Positions 33,357 to 41,389 of a stretch of 41,450 nucleotides of DNA are shown piece after piece. The stretch is taken from assembly GCA_020853095.1 (NCBI GenBank), contig JADYZN010000010.1:1-41450 (forward strand). The letters are read 5' to 3'. The notes under the pieces were generated by a model, which was not told the origin of the DNA, did no database searches, and saw only the letters and a list, made by a program, of their open reading frames with translations. Position 1 is the first letter of the stretch. Each line of letters begins with the position of its first letter. Both the position numbers and the translations under genes were made by a program. This stretch comes from Phycisphaerales bacterium. GTDB lineage: Bacteria; Planctomycetota; Phycisphaerae; Tepidisphaerales; Tepidisphaeraceae.

Positions 33357-33770
33357 ATGAGACGATTGGCATTGACGGGGATGGCATTATTCACGGCCAC
33401 GATGGTTTTGGGAATGGAGCTTGGCTGCCGGCCCAAATCACCCCCATCAAACGGCTCGTTGTCCTCCAGCGGCGATGCCGAGCTGGTACAGCAATTACGT
33501 CAAAGCTACCAGCGCATCCACCCCGGCACGCGCGTCGGGCTGGTGACGGCGGTGGCCGAGGATGTTTCGCTGGCGGCCGTCGGGGACATCGACCTCAAAA
33601 GCTTCTCCAACGGCGACATCCTCACCTTCATTGACCCCAATGAGAAACCGGTGGCCAACGGCACGGTGGTCAACATCACCCCGGACGCCCTGCACGTGAA
33701 ATACGCCCCGCTGCCCGACGGCCGCATCCCCCGGCAGGGCGACCTGGCGGTGTCTCTGCGAAATCCGTAA
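33357..33770 (+). CDS. Small exported protein of unknown function
   Basis: This 137-aa protein begins with a signal peptide (MRRLALTGMALFTATMVLGM) ending at ELGC, which may be a lipobox although the -3 residue is Glu. A Ser-rich linker (SPPSNGSLSSSGDAE) leads to a small beta-rich domain with VGLVTAVAEDVSLAAVGDID, DILTFIDPNEKPVANGTVVN and GRIPRQGDLAVSLR. The repeated G-V-V/A-V strands look like a small beta-barrel or OB-like fold. The start at 33357 has GGGAG before it. It lies 31 bases upstream of maf and is the first gene of a plus-strand run. I do not recognise the family. Confidence 0.75.
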   Translation: MRRLALTGMALFTATMVLGMELGCRPKSPPSNGSLSSSGDAELVQQLRQSYQRIHPGTRVGLVTAVAEDVSLAAVGDIDLKSFSNGDILTFIDPNEKPVANGTVVNITPDALHVKYAPLPDGRIPRQGDLAVSLRNP

Positions 33771-33801
33771 CGCGCCAACCCGGCGCCGGAGAAATGCACC
33801 C

Positions 33802-34404
33802 GTGGAAGGCTCCCGGCTGATCCTGGCCAGCGCATCTCCGCGACGACAGTCCCTGCTGCGCGATGCGGGATTCATCTTTGACATCCACCCGGCCAACATC
33901 GACGAAGAATCCCTGACATCCAACGGAATGGCCCCTTCCGAAGTCGCCCGCCGGCTGGCGCTGGCCAAGGCCGAAGCGGTGGCCGCGCAATTTCCCGATC
34001 GCGTGGTGCTGGGGGCGGATACGATCGTCGCGTTCGGCGAACAGATCCTCGGCAAACCCCGTGACGCCCAGCACGCCTATGAAATGCTCAGCCTCCTGTC
34101 GGCCACCACCCACCTGGTGATCACCGGCGTGGCGGTGGTCCATCCGGCCGCCCGGTTTTCCGCCACCATTCACGTCCTCTCGGCCGTGAAAATGAAACCC
34201 CTGTCCCTCCCGGAGATCGAAAACTACATCGCCACCGGCCTGTGGCGCGACAAGGCCGGCGGATATGGCATCCAGGACTCCGACCCCTTCATCACCCGCA
34301 TGTCCGGCAGCCACACCAACATCGTCGGCCTCCCCATGACCGCCACGCGCAACCTGCTGGCGACTGCCGGCATCACCCCCGAAAAAGGCCCTTCCGCAAC
34401 ATGA
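33802..34404 (+). CDS. maf: Maf-family nucleoside triphosphate pyrophosphatase
   Basis: Maf proteins hydrolyse modified or canonical NTPs (dTTP, UTP and methylated ones), keeping the nucleotide pool clean. This 200-aa protein starts LILASASPRRQSLLRDAGF, has VVLGADTIVAFGEQILGKP with the catalytic Asp, and ends with KAGGYGIQ and TNIVGLPM, all family hallmarks. The start is GTG at 33802 with GGAG ten bases before it; the ORF upstream has no ATG. Substrate preference among the dTTP/UTP types is not assigned here. Confidence 0.94.
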   Translation: MEGSRLILASASPRRQSLLRDAGFIFDIHPANIDEESLTSNGMAPSEVARRLALAKAEAVAAQFPDRVVLGADTIVAFGEQILGKPRDAQHAYEMLSLLSATTHLVITGVAVVHPAARFSATIHVLSAVKMKPLSLPEIENYIATGLWRDKAGGYGIQDSDPFITRMSGSHTNIVGLPMTATRNLLATAGITPEKGPSAT

Positions 34405-34458
34405 TGCTTGGAGGGGGTTTGGCGTTGCGTTACAATCCGCCGGCGAAGGAGACAATCC

Positions 34459-34662
34459 ATGCAGGCGGATCAAATACCCCCGCTGCTGCTGCGGCGGATG
34501 GGACTGCGCATCGGCCCCCAGATGGCCCGTTACATCTGCGATGCGTTCAACAACGACCCCTCAACCCCCTTGTGCATCATCGGCGGCGATGCCCGCACCG
34601 GCCTGCCGGCGCGGCAAATGATCCAACCCGTTGATCTTGAGCCGCAGGCCAACCAACCATGA
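34459..34662 (+). CDS. Unknown 67-aa protein coupled to glucuronokinase
   Basis: ATG at 34459 has AAGGAGA seven bases before it, and the gene ends in TGA sharing an ATGA with the next start (34659). The sequence has a helical basic start (LLLRRMGLRIGPQMARYICD) followed by LCIIGGDARTGLPARQMIQP, a compact loop-rich piece. There is no signal peptide and no zinc motif. The tight overlap means translational coupling, so a role with the kinase is likely, for example as a small subunit or chaperone (inference). I do not recognise the family. Confidence 0.72.
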   Translation: MQADQIPPLLLRRMGLRIGPQMARYICDAFNNDPSTPLCIIGGDARTGLPARQMIQPVDLEPQANQP

Positions 34663-35657
34663 TCATCACCGCCAAAGCCCACGCCCGCGCCGGCCTCGTC
34701 GGCAACCCCTCCGATGGTTATTTCGGCAAGACCATCTCCTTCATCATCCGCAACTTCAGCGCCACCGTCCGGCTGTGGGAAAGCCCTCATTTTGAGATCG
34801 TCCCCACCCACGGCGACCTGGCCCGATTCGAGGATGTCCGATCGTTCCTCCGGGATCAAAAACTCCACGGCTATTACGGCGGCCTGCGGCTGATCAAAGC
34901 CTCCGTCAAAAAATTCCACGAATACGCCCTCCAGAACGGCGCCGACCTGCACGGCCGCTGTTTCACCATCAGCTACGAAACCGACATCCCCCGACTGGTG
35001 GGCCTCTCCGGCAGCAGCGCCATCATCACCGCCACCCTGCGGGCCTTGATGCAGTTTTATCACGTGCAGGTCCCCACCTATTTCCTCCCCTCCCTGATCC
35101 TGTCGGTGGAAAAAGAGGAGCTGGGGATCAACGCCGGCCTCCAGGATCGAGTCATCCAGACCTTCGAGGGAATCGTCTACATGGATTTCGACCGCAAGCT
35201 GCTGGAAAGCCGCGGCTACGGCGAATACATCCCGCTCAAACCCGACAAAATGCCCCCGCTCTACGTCGCCTACGACCCCGAACGCGCCGAGGTCAGCGAC
35301 ATCCCCCACCGCAACCTGCGTGAACTGTTCAACCGCGGCGAACCCTCGGTCGTCCAGGCGATGCGGGAATACCGCCGACTGACCGACGAAGGCCGCCAAG
35401 CCCTGATGTCCGGCGACTGGGATCAACTGGGACAGGTGATGAACGCCAATTTCGACCTCCGGCGAACCATCATGAACATCGTCCCCGAAAACCTCCGCAT
35501 GGTCGAAGTCGCCCGCGCCACGGGCGCCAGCGCCAAATTCTGCGGCAGCGGCGGCGCCATCTGCGGCCTCTACCGCGACGGCCGTCACTACCAGCAACTC
35601 TCCGACGCCCTGGCCCAGATCCGCTGCTCCGTCATCCGCCCGATGATCTTTGACTGA
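34659..35657 (+). CDS. GHMP-fold glucuronokinase-like sugar kinase
   Basis: This 332-aa protein belongs to the GHMP kinase fold. Motif 1 is RAGLVGNPSDGYFGKTISF, motif 2 is PRLVGLSGSSAIITATLRAL, and motif 3 is AKFCGSGGAICGLY. Several further segments (GYYGGLRLIKASVKKF, LGINAGLQDRVIQTFEGIVY) match plant glucuronokinases, which phosphorylate D-glucuronate at C1 for UDP-glucuronate salvage. The next gene is galU, whose enzyme activates sugar-1-phosphates with UTP, giving the second salvage step. Other sugar acids or hexoses are possible substrates. The start overlaps the 67-aa gene by four bases (ATGA). Confidence 0.82.
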   Translation: MIITAKAHARAGLVGNPSDGYFGKTISFIIRNFSATVRLWESPHFEIVPTHGDLARFEDVRSFLRDQKLHGYYGGLRLIKASVKKFHEYALQNGADLHGRCFTISYETDIPRLVGLSGSSAIITATLRALMQFYHVQVPTYFLPSLILSVEKEELGINAGLQDRVIQTFEGIVYMDFDRKLLESRGYGEYIPLKPDKMPPLYVAYDPERAEVSDIPHRNLRELFNRGEPSVVQAMREYRRLTDEGRQALMSGDWDQLGQVMNANFDLRRTIMNIVPENLRMVEVARATGASAKFCGSGGAICGLYRDGRHYQQLSDALAQIRCSVIRPMIFD

Positions 35658-35676
35658 AATTCAACACAGGATCGGT

Positions 35677-35790
35677 GAGCCACAAAGTCACAGAGGACAC
35701 AGAGAAGGATTTCAAAGACCAGACGATTGGAAATGAGTCATTGAGTTTATTCGCTTTTCCTCCGTGTTCTGCGTGCCTCCGTGGCTCATA
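35677..35790. repeat. Inverted pair of CACAGAG-type dispersed repeats
   Basis: GAGCCACAAAGTCACAGAGG plus ACACAGAGAAGGA (35677-35709) and the opposite CCTCCGTGTTCTGCGTGCCT plus CCGTGGCTCATA (35759-35790) face each other around a 49-bp centre, in the gap between the kinase gene and galU. It could fold as a stem-loop and partly separate the two genes. Confidence 0.75.
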
Positions 35791-35798
35791 AACTCTTT

Positions 35799-36662
35799 AT
35801 GCCCATCCACAAAGCCATCATCCCCGCCGCCGGTTTCGGGACGCGCATGTTGCCCGCCGCCAAGTCGATCCCCAAGGAAATGCTGCCGATCCTCGACCGG
35901 CCGACCATCCAATTCGTCGTCGAGGAAGCCGCCGCCGCCGGCATTGACGATCTGCTGCTGATCACCTCTCGCAACAAGCGGGCCATCGAGGATCATTTTG
36001 ACCGCGATGCCGAACTCGAACAGCGATTGTCATCGGCCAACAAGCAATCCCTGCTGTCATCCATTCAATCGCTCATGGCGAAAGTGACCGTCCATTCGGT
36101 GCGTCAACCCGAACAACGCGGCCTCGGCGATGCGGTCAACCGCGCCCGCCGGCACGTCGGCGATGAACCGTTCCTCTGCCTGCTGGGTGATACGATCTTC
36201 AGCGGCGGTTCATCCCCGGCCGCGCAGCTTGTCGATGCCCATCGCGAGCTGGGAACCGCCCTGATCGGCCTGGAACAAGTCCCCCCCGAAAACGTCGAGC
36301 GCTACGGCATCGTCGGCGGAACCGAAATTCGCCCCGGCGTCCTCAAACTCGACACGCTGGTTGAAAAACCCTCGAAAAACAACGCCCCCAGCCACTTCGC
36401 CATCGCCGCCCGCTATCTGTTGACGCCGTCCATCTTCGACTGCCTCGATCGCACAACACCCGGCAAAGGGGGCGAGATCCAGCTCACCGACGCCCTCAAA
36501 CTGCTGCTGCGAAAAGAACCCATCCACGGCATCGTGCTGCAATCTCGCCGACACGACATCGGCAACCCCGTTGACTGGCTCAAGACCAATCTTCTGCTGG
36601 CGCGACAAGACCCCAAACTGTGGGATCAACTTCTTCCGCTGGTGCGTTCGCTGCTTCAATGA
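35799..36662 (+). CDS. galU: UTP-glucose-1-phosphate uridylyltransferase
   Basis: GalU makes UDP-glucose from glucose-1-phosphate and UTP. This 287-aa protein begins KAIIPAAGFGTRMLPAAKSI (nucleotide-binding loop), then PKEMLPILDRPTIQFVVEEA, and has LGDTIFSG, VEKPSKNNAPSHFAI and GKGGEIQLTDALKLLL, all typical. I prefer the ATG at 35799; the GTG at 35781 lies in a dispersed repeat. No good ribosome-binding site is visible. Its product feeds Ugd (19819). Beside a glucuronokinase it could also activate glucuronate-1-phosphate. A terminator follows at 36764. Confidence 0.94.
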   Translation: MPIHKAIIPAAGFGTRMLPAAKSIPKEMLPILDRPTIQFVVEEAAAAGIDDLLLITSRNKRAIEDHFDRDAELEQRLSSANKQSLLSSIQSLMAKVTVHSVRQPEQRGLGDAVNRARRHVGDEPFLCLLGDTIFSGGSSPAAQLVDAHRELGTALIGLEQVPPENVERYGIVGGTEIRPGVLKLDTLVEKPSKNNAPSHFAIAARYLLTPSIFDCLDRTTPGKGGEIQLTDALKLLLRKEPIHGIVLQSRRHDIGNPVDWLKTNLLLARQDPKLWDQLLPLVRSLLQ

Positions 36663-36763
36663 TCCGCATTCATCCGCGCATCAGAAACAATTTTGTCGCA
36701 ACAAAGATGTTGACGATTCTCAAAACCACGCTAATCTTGCATTCATCAATGTAGATCGATTGC

Positions 36764-36806
36764 TCGGACCGGAGGTGGTGGCTCCCCTTCGGTCCGATTC
36801 TTTTTT
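36764..36806 (+). terminator. Rho-independent terminator after galU
   Basis: TCGGACCG (36764-36771) pairs with CGGTCCGA (36790-36797), with an extra GGAG/CTCC pairing inside, followed by TTCTTTTTT. It lies about 100 bases after galU and just before the convergent hpnE stop codon. Confidence 0.82.
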
Positions 36807-36807
36807 C

Positions 36808-38133
36808 TCACGCCCGATGCGCCCCTGATCCGCTTTCCAATATCACCCTCGCCGCGCGGTTCCCGCCGCGCACCGCCCCCTCCATCGTCGCCGGCCAACC
36901 CGTGCGCGTGTAATCCCCCGCCAGCGTCAACCCTTCGATCCCCGTGCGCTGATCCGGCCGGATGCGGTCGATCCCCGGCCCCGGACAATACGTCGCCCGC
37001 TTCTCCTTGACGATCACGCACCGCTGCACCTTCGCCCCGGCCGCCCGCGGCAAAAGAGTCTCGATTTCCGCCTCAAACCGCTCCTGCAGCGCTTGCACCT
37101 CCACCTCCGCCAGATCGTGCGCGGCGCTGATCACCCCGTGAATGTGCATCCCCGCCGCATCCTTGCGAAACAACCACTGCAACGTCGTCCCCATCAGCGC
37201 CAGGTGCGGCACATCCATCACCTGACGGTCATAAAACAGATGCGCCCCGATGATCGGCGCATACCGCAACCGCCCGATCGCGCCGCGGATCGGCTCAAAC
37301 ATCGGCTCTTCCCCCAATATCCTTCTCGCCGAATCCGGCGCCGTCGCCAGCACCACCTCGTCGGCCTCCATCCGGCTCCCATCGGCCAGCTCCACCCCGC
37401 TCACCCTCGCTCGCCCGCCCCGCCGATCCACCACCAGCCCCGTCACCCGGCGATTGAACAACACCTCCTCCGCCACCGCCCTCTCGTACAATTCCGCCAA
37501 CGGAACCCGCGGCAGCGCCATCCGATATCCGCCCCGATCCCCAAGGAACGCCTCCTGAAAAACCTGCATCCCGTAATTCGCCCCGATCTCATCCACCCGC
37601 GCGTTGAGCGCGCTGACCAGGATCACCTCCCAGAACCGCTCGATCGTCTGAGCCGACTGACCCCGCTCCCCCAGCCACTCGCCAAACGTCCAGTCCGCAA
37701 CCGCCTCCCTCCCCTCATCGCCCAGCACCTTCATCGCGGCCATCCCCCGCGCGATCTCCCCCTTCTGCGCCATCGTCAACAACCCGAACCCCAGCATCGC
37801 CGGCGCCAGATGAAACGGACTGGGCAGCCGGCAGGCGTACAAATCCCCCCGACGACCGCGCTCATCGGCAAAATGAATCGTGTCAAAAAACTCGATCCGA
37901 TCCCCCACCCCCAGCCGCCGGTACAACCCCAGCAATTCGGTGCAACACCCCAGCAGGACGTGCTGGCAGTTGTCCAGCAGTTGCCCCGTCTGCCGTTCAC
38001 GAAAACTCGTCGCCCGCCCACCCAGAAATTCACGCCGCTCGATCAAACTGACGCGATACCCCCCATCGGTCAGCGCCGCCGCCGCCGCGATCCCCGACAA
38101 TCCCCCACCCACCACGATCGCGCTGCGTGCCAC
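36808..38133 (-). CDS. hpnE: Hydroxysqualene dehydroxylase HpnE
   Basis: HpnE is an FAD-dependent amine-oxidase-fold enzyme that reduces hydroxysqualene to squalene, the last step of the HpnCDE route. The 441-aa protein opens with the dinucleotide motif IVVGGGLSGIAAAAALTDGG, then LIERREFLGGRATSF, and closes with GLTLAGDYTRTGWPATMEGA, as in HpnE and phytoene desaturase relatives. It follows hpnD by three bases, so the three genes form one operon transcribed hpnC-hpnD-hpnE. A carotenoid desaturase is the main alternative, but the neighbours make HpnE far more likely. Confidence 0.92.
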   Translation of the reverse strand: MARSAIVVGGGLSGIAAAAALTDGGYRVSLIERREFLGGRATSFRERQTGQLLDNCQHVLLGCCTELLGLYRRLGVGDRIEFFDTIHFADERGRRGDLYACRLPSPFHLAPAMLGFGLLTMAQKGEIARGMAAMKVLGDEGREAVADWTFGEWLGERGQSAQTIERFWEVILVSALNARVDEIGANYGMQVFQEAFLGDRGGYRMALPRVPLAELYERAVAEEVLFNRRVTGLVVDRRGGRARVSGVELADGSRMEADEVVLATAPDSARRILGEEPMFEPIRGAIGRLRYAPIIGAHLFYDRQVMDVPHLALMGTTLQWLFRKDAAGMHIHGVISAAHDLAEVEVQALQERFEAEIETLLPRAAGAKVQRCVIVKEKRATYCPGPGIDRIRPDQRTGIEGLTLAGDYTRTGWPATMEGAVRGGNRAARVILESGSGAHRA

Positions 38134-38136
38134 GGC

Positions 38137-39009
38137 CTATCCTCCCCTTCCCAACCGCGACAACCACGAATGCCTCGCCACCAGCCACAGCTTCCGCATC
38201 CCCGACAAACTCACCCGCCGGCTCAATACCAATTGCGGCGACGCGATGATCCGATCCAGAATCCCCCGATAAATCCCCGTCATGATCCGCAACGTCGGCC
38301 GGGCCGTCACGCTGATCATCCCCTCCAGCGGCGCCGATCTCCGGTAATACCCCATCGCCCGATCGGCCTCGAATCGCAGCATCGACACCACCCCCTCCGG
38401 CGGCGCCGACCCGTTGGCCATCCACCCTTCCACACCAAACCGCCTGCAATCCTCATCCGGCAGATACCGCCTCCCCCTGGCCGCATCCTCCCGCAAATCC
38501 CGCAAAATGTTCGTCAACTGCATCGCGATCCCCAGCTCCTCGGCCAGTTTCAACGCCCCCCGATCCGCAAACCCCCAGATATGCACCGCCGCGATCCCCA
38601 CCGTCGAAGCCACCCGATAACAATACTCGTACAACTCCGCGAACGTGCCGTAACGATCCTGCCGCAAATCCTGGATCTGCCCATCAATCGCATCGTCAAA
38701 CACCCTGGCCGGTATGCCAAACCGCCCCACCATGTCACAAAACGCCGGCCAGATCGGATGACCCTCCACCTTGCCCCCGATCGCCGCATGGGTCGACCCC
38801 CGCCACCTCTCCAACCGCTCCATCCGATCATCCACCCCCACCACCTGATCGTCCGCGATGTCATCGCACAGCCTCATATAACTGTACAACGCATACATCG
38901 CCCCGCGCTGCTCCGGCGGCAACAACCTCATGCCATAATAAAAATTCCGCGCCGCCCGGCGCATCAGCCCATGGCAATATCCGTATGATTCTTCCAGTCT
39001 CTCGGCCAT
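38137..39009 (-). CDS. hpnD: Presqualene diphosphate synthase HpnD
   Basis: HpnD condenses two farnesyl diphosphates to presqualene diphosphate. This 290-aa all-helical protein of the squalene/phytoene synthase family has both Asp-rich motifs (LCDDIADD near residue 48 and LTNILRDLREDAARGRRYLP) and the FYYGMRLLPPEQRGAMYALY start. The start at 39009 leaves five bases after the hpnC stop and has AGGA before it; a longer open frame would overlap hpnC. The product goes to HpnC and then HpnE. It is distinguished from HpnC by order and by the longer FYYGMRLLP start. Confidence 0.9.
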   Translation of the reverse strand: MAERLEESYGYCHGLMRRAARNFYYGMRLLPPEQRGAMYALYSYMRLCDDIADDQVVGVDDRMERLERWRGSTHAAIGGKVEGHPIWPAFCDMVGRFGIPARVFDDAIDGQIQDLRQDRYGTFAELYEYCYRVASTVGIAAVHIWGFADRGALKLAEELGIAMQLTNILRDLREDAARGRRYLPDEDCRRFGVEGWMANGSAPPEGVVSMLRFEADRAMGYYRRSAPLEGMISVTARPTLRIMTGIYRGILDRIIASPQLVLSRRVSLSGMRKLWLVARHSWLSRLGRGG

Positions 39010-39014
39010 TGGTC

Positions 39015-39935
39015 CTACACCACCACCCGCCACAACGCCTGTGCGAACAACCCCAGCTTGGCCCACTTGTTCAACGTCGGCCGTTGCGACAATACGTCGT
39101 ACCCCACCCCTCGAATCCGATCCAGAATCGCCCGTCCACCCCGCCCATACAACGCCACATCCGTCCTCAACCGCCCCTCCACCAGCGGCAACAACGCCTC
39201 ACCCTTCACAAACAACTCCTCCGCCCGCTCCACCTCAAATTTCATCAGTTGAAGAAAGTTTTCACTCACCCGACGCTGGATGATCTCTTCCTCCCGCACC
39301 CCGAACCGCTCCAAATCCTCCAACGGCAGATAAATCCTCCCCCGCCCCAAATCCGGCACCACATCTTGCCAGAAATTGGTCAGTTGCAACGCCGTACAGG
39401 TGAAATCGGCCAGCCGCTGGCGATTCGCATCGCGATATCCGCAAAGATACAACACCAGATGACCCACCGGATCGGCGCTGCGGCGACAATAATCCCGCAA
39501 TTGCTCATACGTCTCATACCGGCCGACACGCTGGTCCTGTTCAAACGCATCAATCAACGCCAAAAACGGATCGGCGGGAATGTCAAATTTTTGCACCGTG
39601 TCGGCCAACGCGACCAGAATCGGATGATCCACCCCCTCCGCCCCCTGCTGGTACATCCGCCCCACCTCCCGGCGCAATTCATCCAACAACCGCAACGATT
39701 CGTTTTTATCGGCGATTTCGTCGGCCAGATCGTCCGCATGACGACAGAAAGCGTAGATATTATAAAAATCCTGCCGCAGATGGCGGGGCAGCGCCAGTGA
39801 AACCACCGTGAAGTTCTCGTAATGAGACAAGGCGATGCCGCGCGTGTGCCGGCGGGCCTGATATCGGCGGTGTTGGCCGTTTGGCCGGGTTGATGCCTGT
39901 GGGCTATTCACGCTAAGATTGTCGGGTAAGGTCAA
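39015..39935 (-). CDS. hpnC: Hydroxysqualene synthase HpnC
   Basis: HpnC converts presqualene diphosphate to hydroxysqualene. This 306-aa protein of the squalene synthase fold has HYENFTVVSLALPRHLRQDF, then IYAFCRHADDLADE, and LTNFWQDVVPDLGRGRIYLP, the two Asp-rich sites. The start is an ATG at 39935 preceded by a 35-residue non-conserved tail. It is the first gene of the hpnCDE operon and divergent from ispH, with only 51 bases between the two starts, so the two promoters overlap. No squalene-hopene cyclase is in the window, so the end product here is squalene. Confidence 0.92.
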   Translation of the reverse strand: MTLPDNLSVNSPQASTRPNGQHRRYQARRHTRGIALSHYENFTVVSLALPRHLRQDFYNIYAFCRHADDLADEIADKNESLRLLDELRREVGRMYQQGAEGVDHPILVALADTVQKFDIPADPFLALIDAFEQDQRVGRYETYEQLRDYCRRSADPVGHLVLYLCGYRDANRQRLADFTCTALQLTNFWQDVVPDLGRGRIYLPLEDLERFGVREEEIIQRRVSENFLQLMKFEVERAEELFVKGEALLPLVEGRLRTDVALYGRGGRAILDRIRGVGYDVLSQRPTLNKWAKLGLFAQALWRVVV

Positions 39936-39986
39936 ACTCCGTCAAGATGGCGGCGTACGGCCGCCAGAGAGGTCGATTTACAGCCA

Positions 39987-40925
39987 ATGAACATCATTCT
40001 CGCCAACCCCCGCGGTTTTTGCGCCGGCGTCAACATGGCCATCGAATGCGTCGAGCAGGTGCTGGCCCTCAAAGGGCCGCCGATTTACGTCTATCACGAG
40101 ATCGTCCACAACCGCCACGTCGTCGAAGGATTCGTCCGCCGCGGCGTTCGCTTCGTGAACGACATCAGCGAAGTCCCCGAGGGTGGCGTGATCATCTACA
40201 GCGCCCACGGCATCTCCCCGGCCGTGCGCGAATCGGCCAAAGGCCGCAGCCTCGTCGAGGTGGATGCCACCTGCCCGCTGGTAACCAAGGTCCACATGGA
40301 GGTGCTCCGATTCGCCCGCGATGGATACAAAATCATCTTCATCGGCCACCGCAACCACGATGAAGCCATCGGAACCGTCGGCGAAGCCCCCGGTTCGATC
40401 ATCGTCGTCGAATCCCCCGAAGACGTCGCCAAACTGCAAATCCCTGACACACAAAAGGTTGCGTACGTCACCCAGACGACGTTGAGCATCTCGGACGCCG
40501 AACGGATCGTCGCGGCGCTCAAGGATCGTTTCCCGGAGATTCGCGGCCCGGGCAAGGAGGACATCTGCTATGCGACCACCAACCGCCAGAACGCCGTGAC
40601 CGATTTGTCCCCCGAAGTGGATGTGGTGCTGGTGATCGGCAGCAAAAACAGCTCCAACTCCCAGCGCCTCGTGGACCGCGCCCGCGAAGCCGGCAAGCCC
40701 GCCTACCTGATCGACGACAAATCCGAAATGAACCTCGACTGGTTCGAGGGCAAAAAATCCGTCCTGGTGACGGCCGGCGCATCCGCCCCGGAACATCTGG
40801 TCAAGGAACTGCTGGAAATGCTCAAAAGCCGGTTCGGCGCCACCATCGACACCCGCACCCTGGTGGAGGAGGACATCTCCTTTGAAATGCCCAAATCCCT
40901 CAAACGCCTGGTCGTCTTGAATTAA
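39987..40925 (+). CDS. ispH: 4-hydroxy-3-methylbut-2-enyl diphosphate reductase
   Basis: IspH is the last enzyme of the MEP pathway, an iron-sulfur enzyme making IPP and DMAPP from HMBPP. The three cluster cysteines are in PRGFCAGVNMAIE (residue 12), VDATCPLVTKVHME (about 96) and DICYATTNRQNAV (about 193). GHRNHDEAIGTVGE holds the catalytic Glu, and SKNSSNSQRLV is the substrate Ser-X-Asn segment. At 312 aa it is full length. It is divergent from the hpnCDE operon that consumes its products. DMAPP is also needed for the i6A that MiaB (6399) modifies. Confidence 0.96.
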   Translation: MNIILANPRGFCAGVNMAIECVEQVLALKGPPIYVYHEIVHNRHVVEGFVRRGVRFVNDISEVPEGGVIIYSAHGISPAVRESAKGRSLVEVDATCPLVTKVHMEVLRFARDGYKIIFIGHRNHDEAIGTVGEAPGSIIVVESPEDVAKLQIPDTQKVAYVTQTTLSISDAERIVAALKDRFPEIRGPGKEDICYATTNRQNAVTDLSPEVDVVLVIGSKNSSNSQRLVDRAREAGKPAYLIDDKSEMNLDWFEGKKSVLVTAGASAPEHLVKELLEMLKSRFGATIDTRTLVEEDISFEMPKSLKRLVVLN

Positions 40926-40985
40926 CTCGAATGAACCGCCCCCCGCCGGCCCCCCCTTGGTCTTGGTCATTTGTGATCAATCAAA

Positions 40986-41056
40986 TGGAGCCATGGGGAT
41001 TTGAACCCCAAATTCCACCATGCCATGGTGGCGTGATCCCATTTCACTATGGCCCC
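40986..41056 (-). tRNA. tRNA-Ala (anticodon GGC)
   Basis: On the minus strand the acceptor arms GGGGCCA and TGGCTCC pair (one G-T), with discriminator A. The D arm is GTGA/TCAC, the anticodon arm CCACC-ATGGCAT-GGTGG gives anticodon GGC, and the T arm is TGGGG-TTCAAAT-CCCCA. The variable loop has four bases. The length is 71 bases; CCA is not encoded. Confidence 0.95.
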
Positions 41057-41195
41057 GCATTCCATCAACCCCCGCCAATCTACCCGTCCCATCGCCCCTG
41101 TCAAGCAACGCCATGCCCGCTTTCGCGGCAATATGGAACTGTCAGGCGCAGTGATTTCAACCCAGAGTCGCGGTGAATATGACCGCGCCAAACCC

Positions 41196-41219
41196 GGCGT
41201 CGCGGAGCGACGCCCTCCA
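41196..41219. repeat. Right half of the GGAGGGCG double-hairpin element
   Basis: GGCGTCGCGGAGCGACGCCC plus TCCA matches 13547-13571 with one base missing from the loop. It folds as GGCGTCGC-GGA-GCGACGCC. No left half is seen beside it. Confidence 0.75.
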
Positions 41220-41261
41220 GTGCCGATCGGCCGATGAAATGAATCGGAGATCCGGGCCAAT

Positions 41262-41279
41262 GTAGGGTCGGCCTTGGCC
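41262..41279. repeat. GTAGGGTGGGCCTTGGCC-type dispersed repeat
   Basis: GTAGGGTCGGCCTTGGCC differs from the inner arm at 3453-3470 by one base. It is a single copy here, without the complementary arm nearby. Confidence 0.7.
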
Positions 41280-41363
41280 ATGATGGTTCATCAGCCCTCG
41301 ATCCAGATGAACCAAGTCTCCCATGCAGGGCAATCGCATGTGGATCGGTGAAGCCCTCCTTTC

Positions 41364-41389
41364 CCCTCCCCCGGTACTCCGGGGGAGGG
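41364..41389. repeat. 11-bp perfect hairpin CCCTCCCCCGG / CCGGGGGAGGG
   Basis: CCCTCCCCCGG (41364-41374), loop TACT, then CCGGGGGAGGG (41379-41389). It is of the same general style as the hairpin at 4258-4281 (CCCCTCTCC / GGAGAGGGG). It is a dispersed palindrome or a terminator-like stem without a T-tract. Confidence 0.7.

Noticed and set aside
33357-33430. Certain lipoprotein call for the small exported protein
   Set aside because: ELGC has Glu at -3, a poor lipobox, so only a signal peptide is claimed.
39015-39935. Phytoene synthase instead of HpnC
   Set aside because: The three-gene order HpnC-HpnD-HpnE with an amine-oxidase-fold third gene fits the squalene route better; no phytoene desaturase pair is seen.
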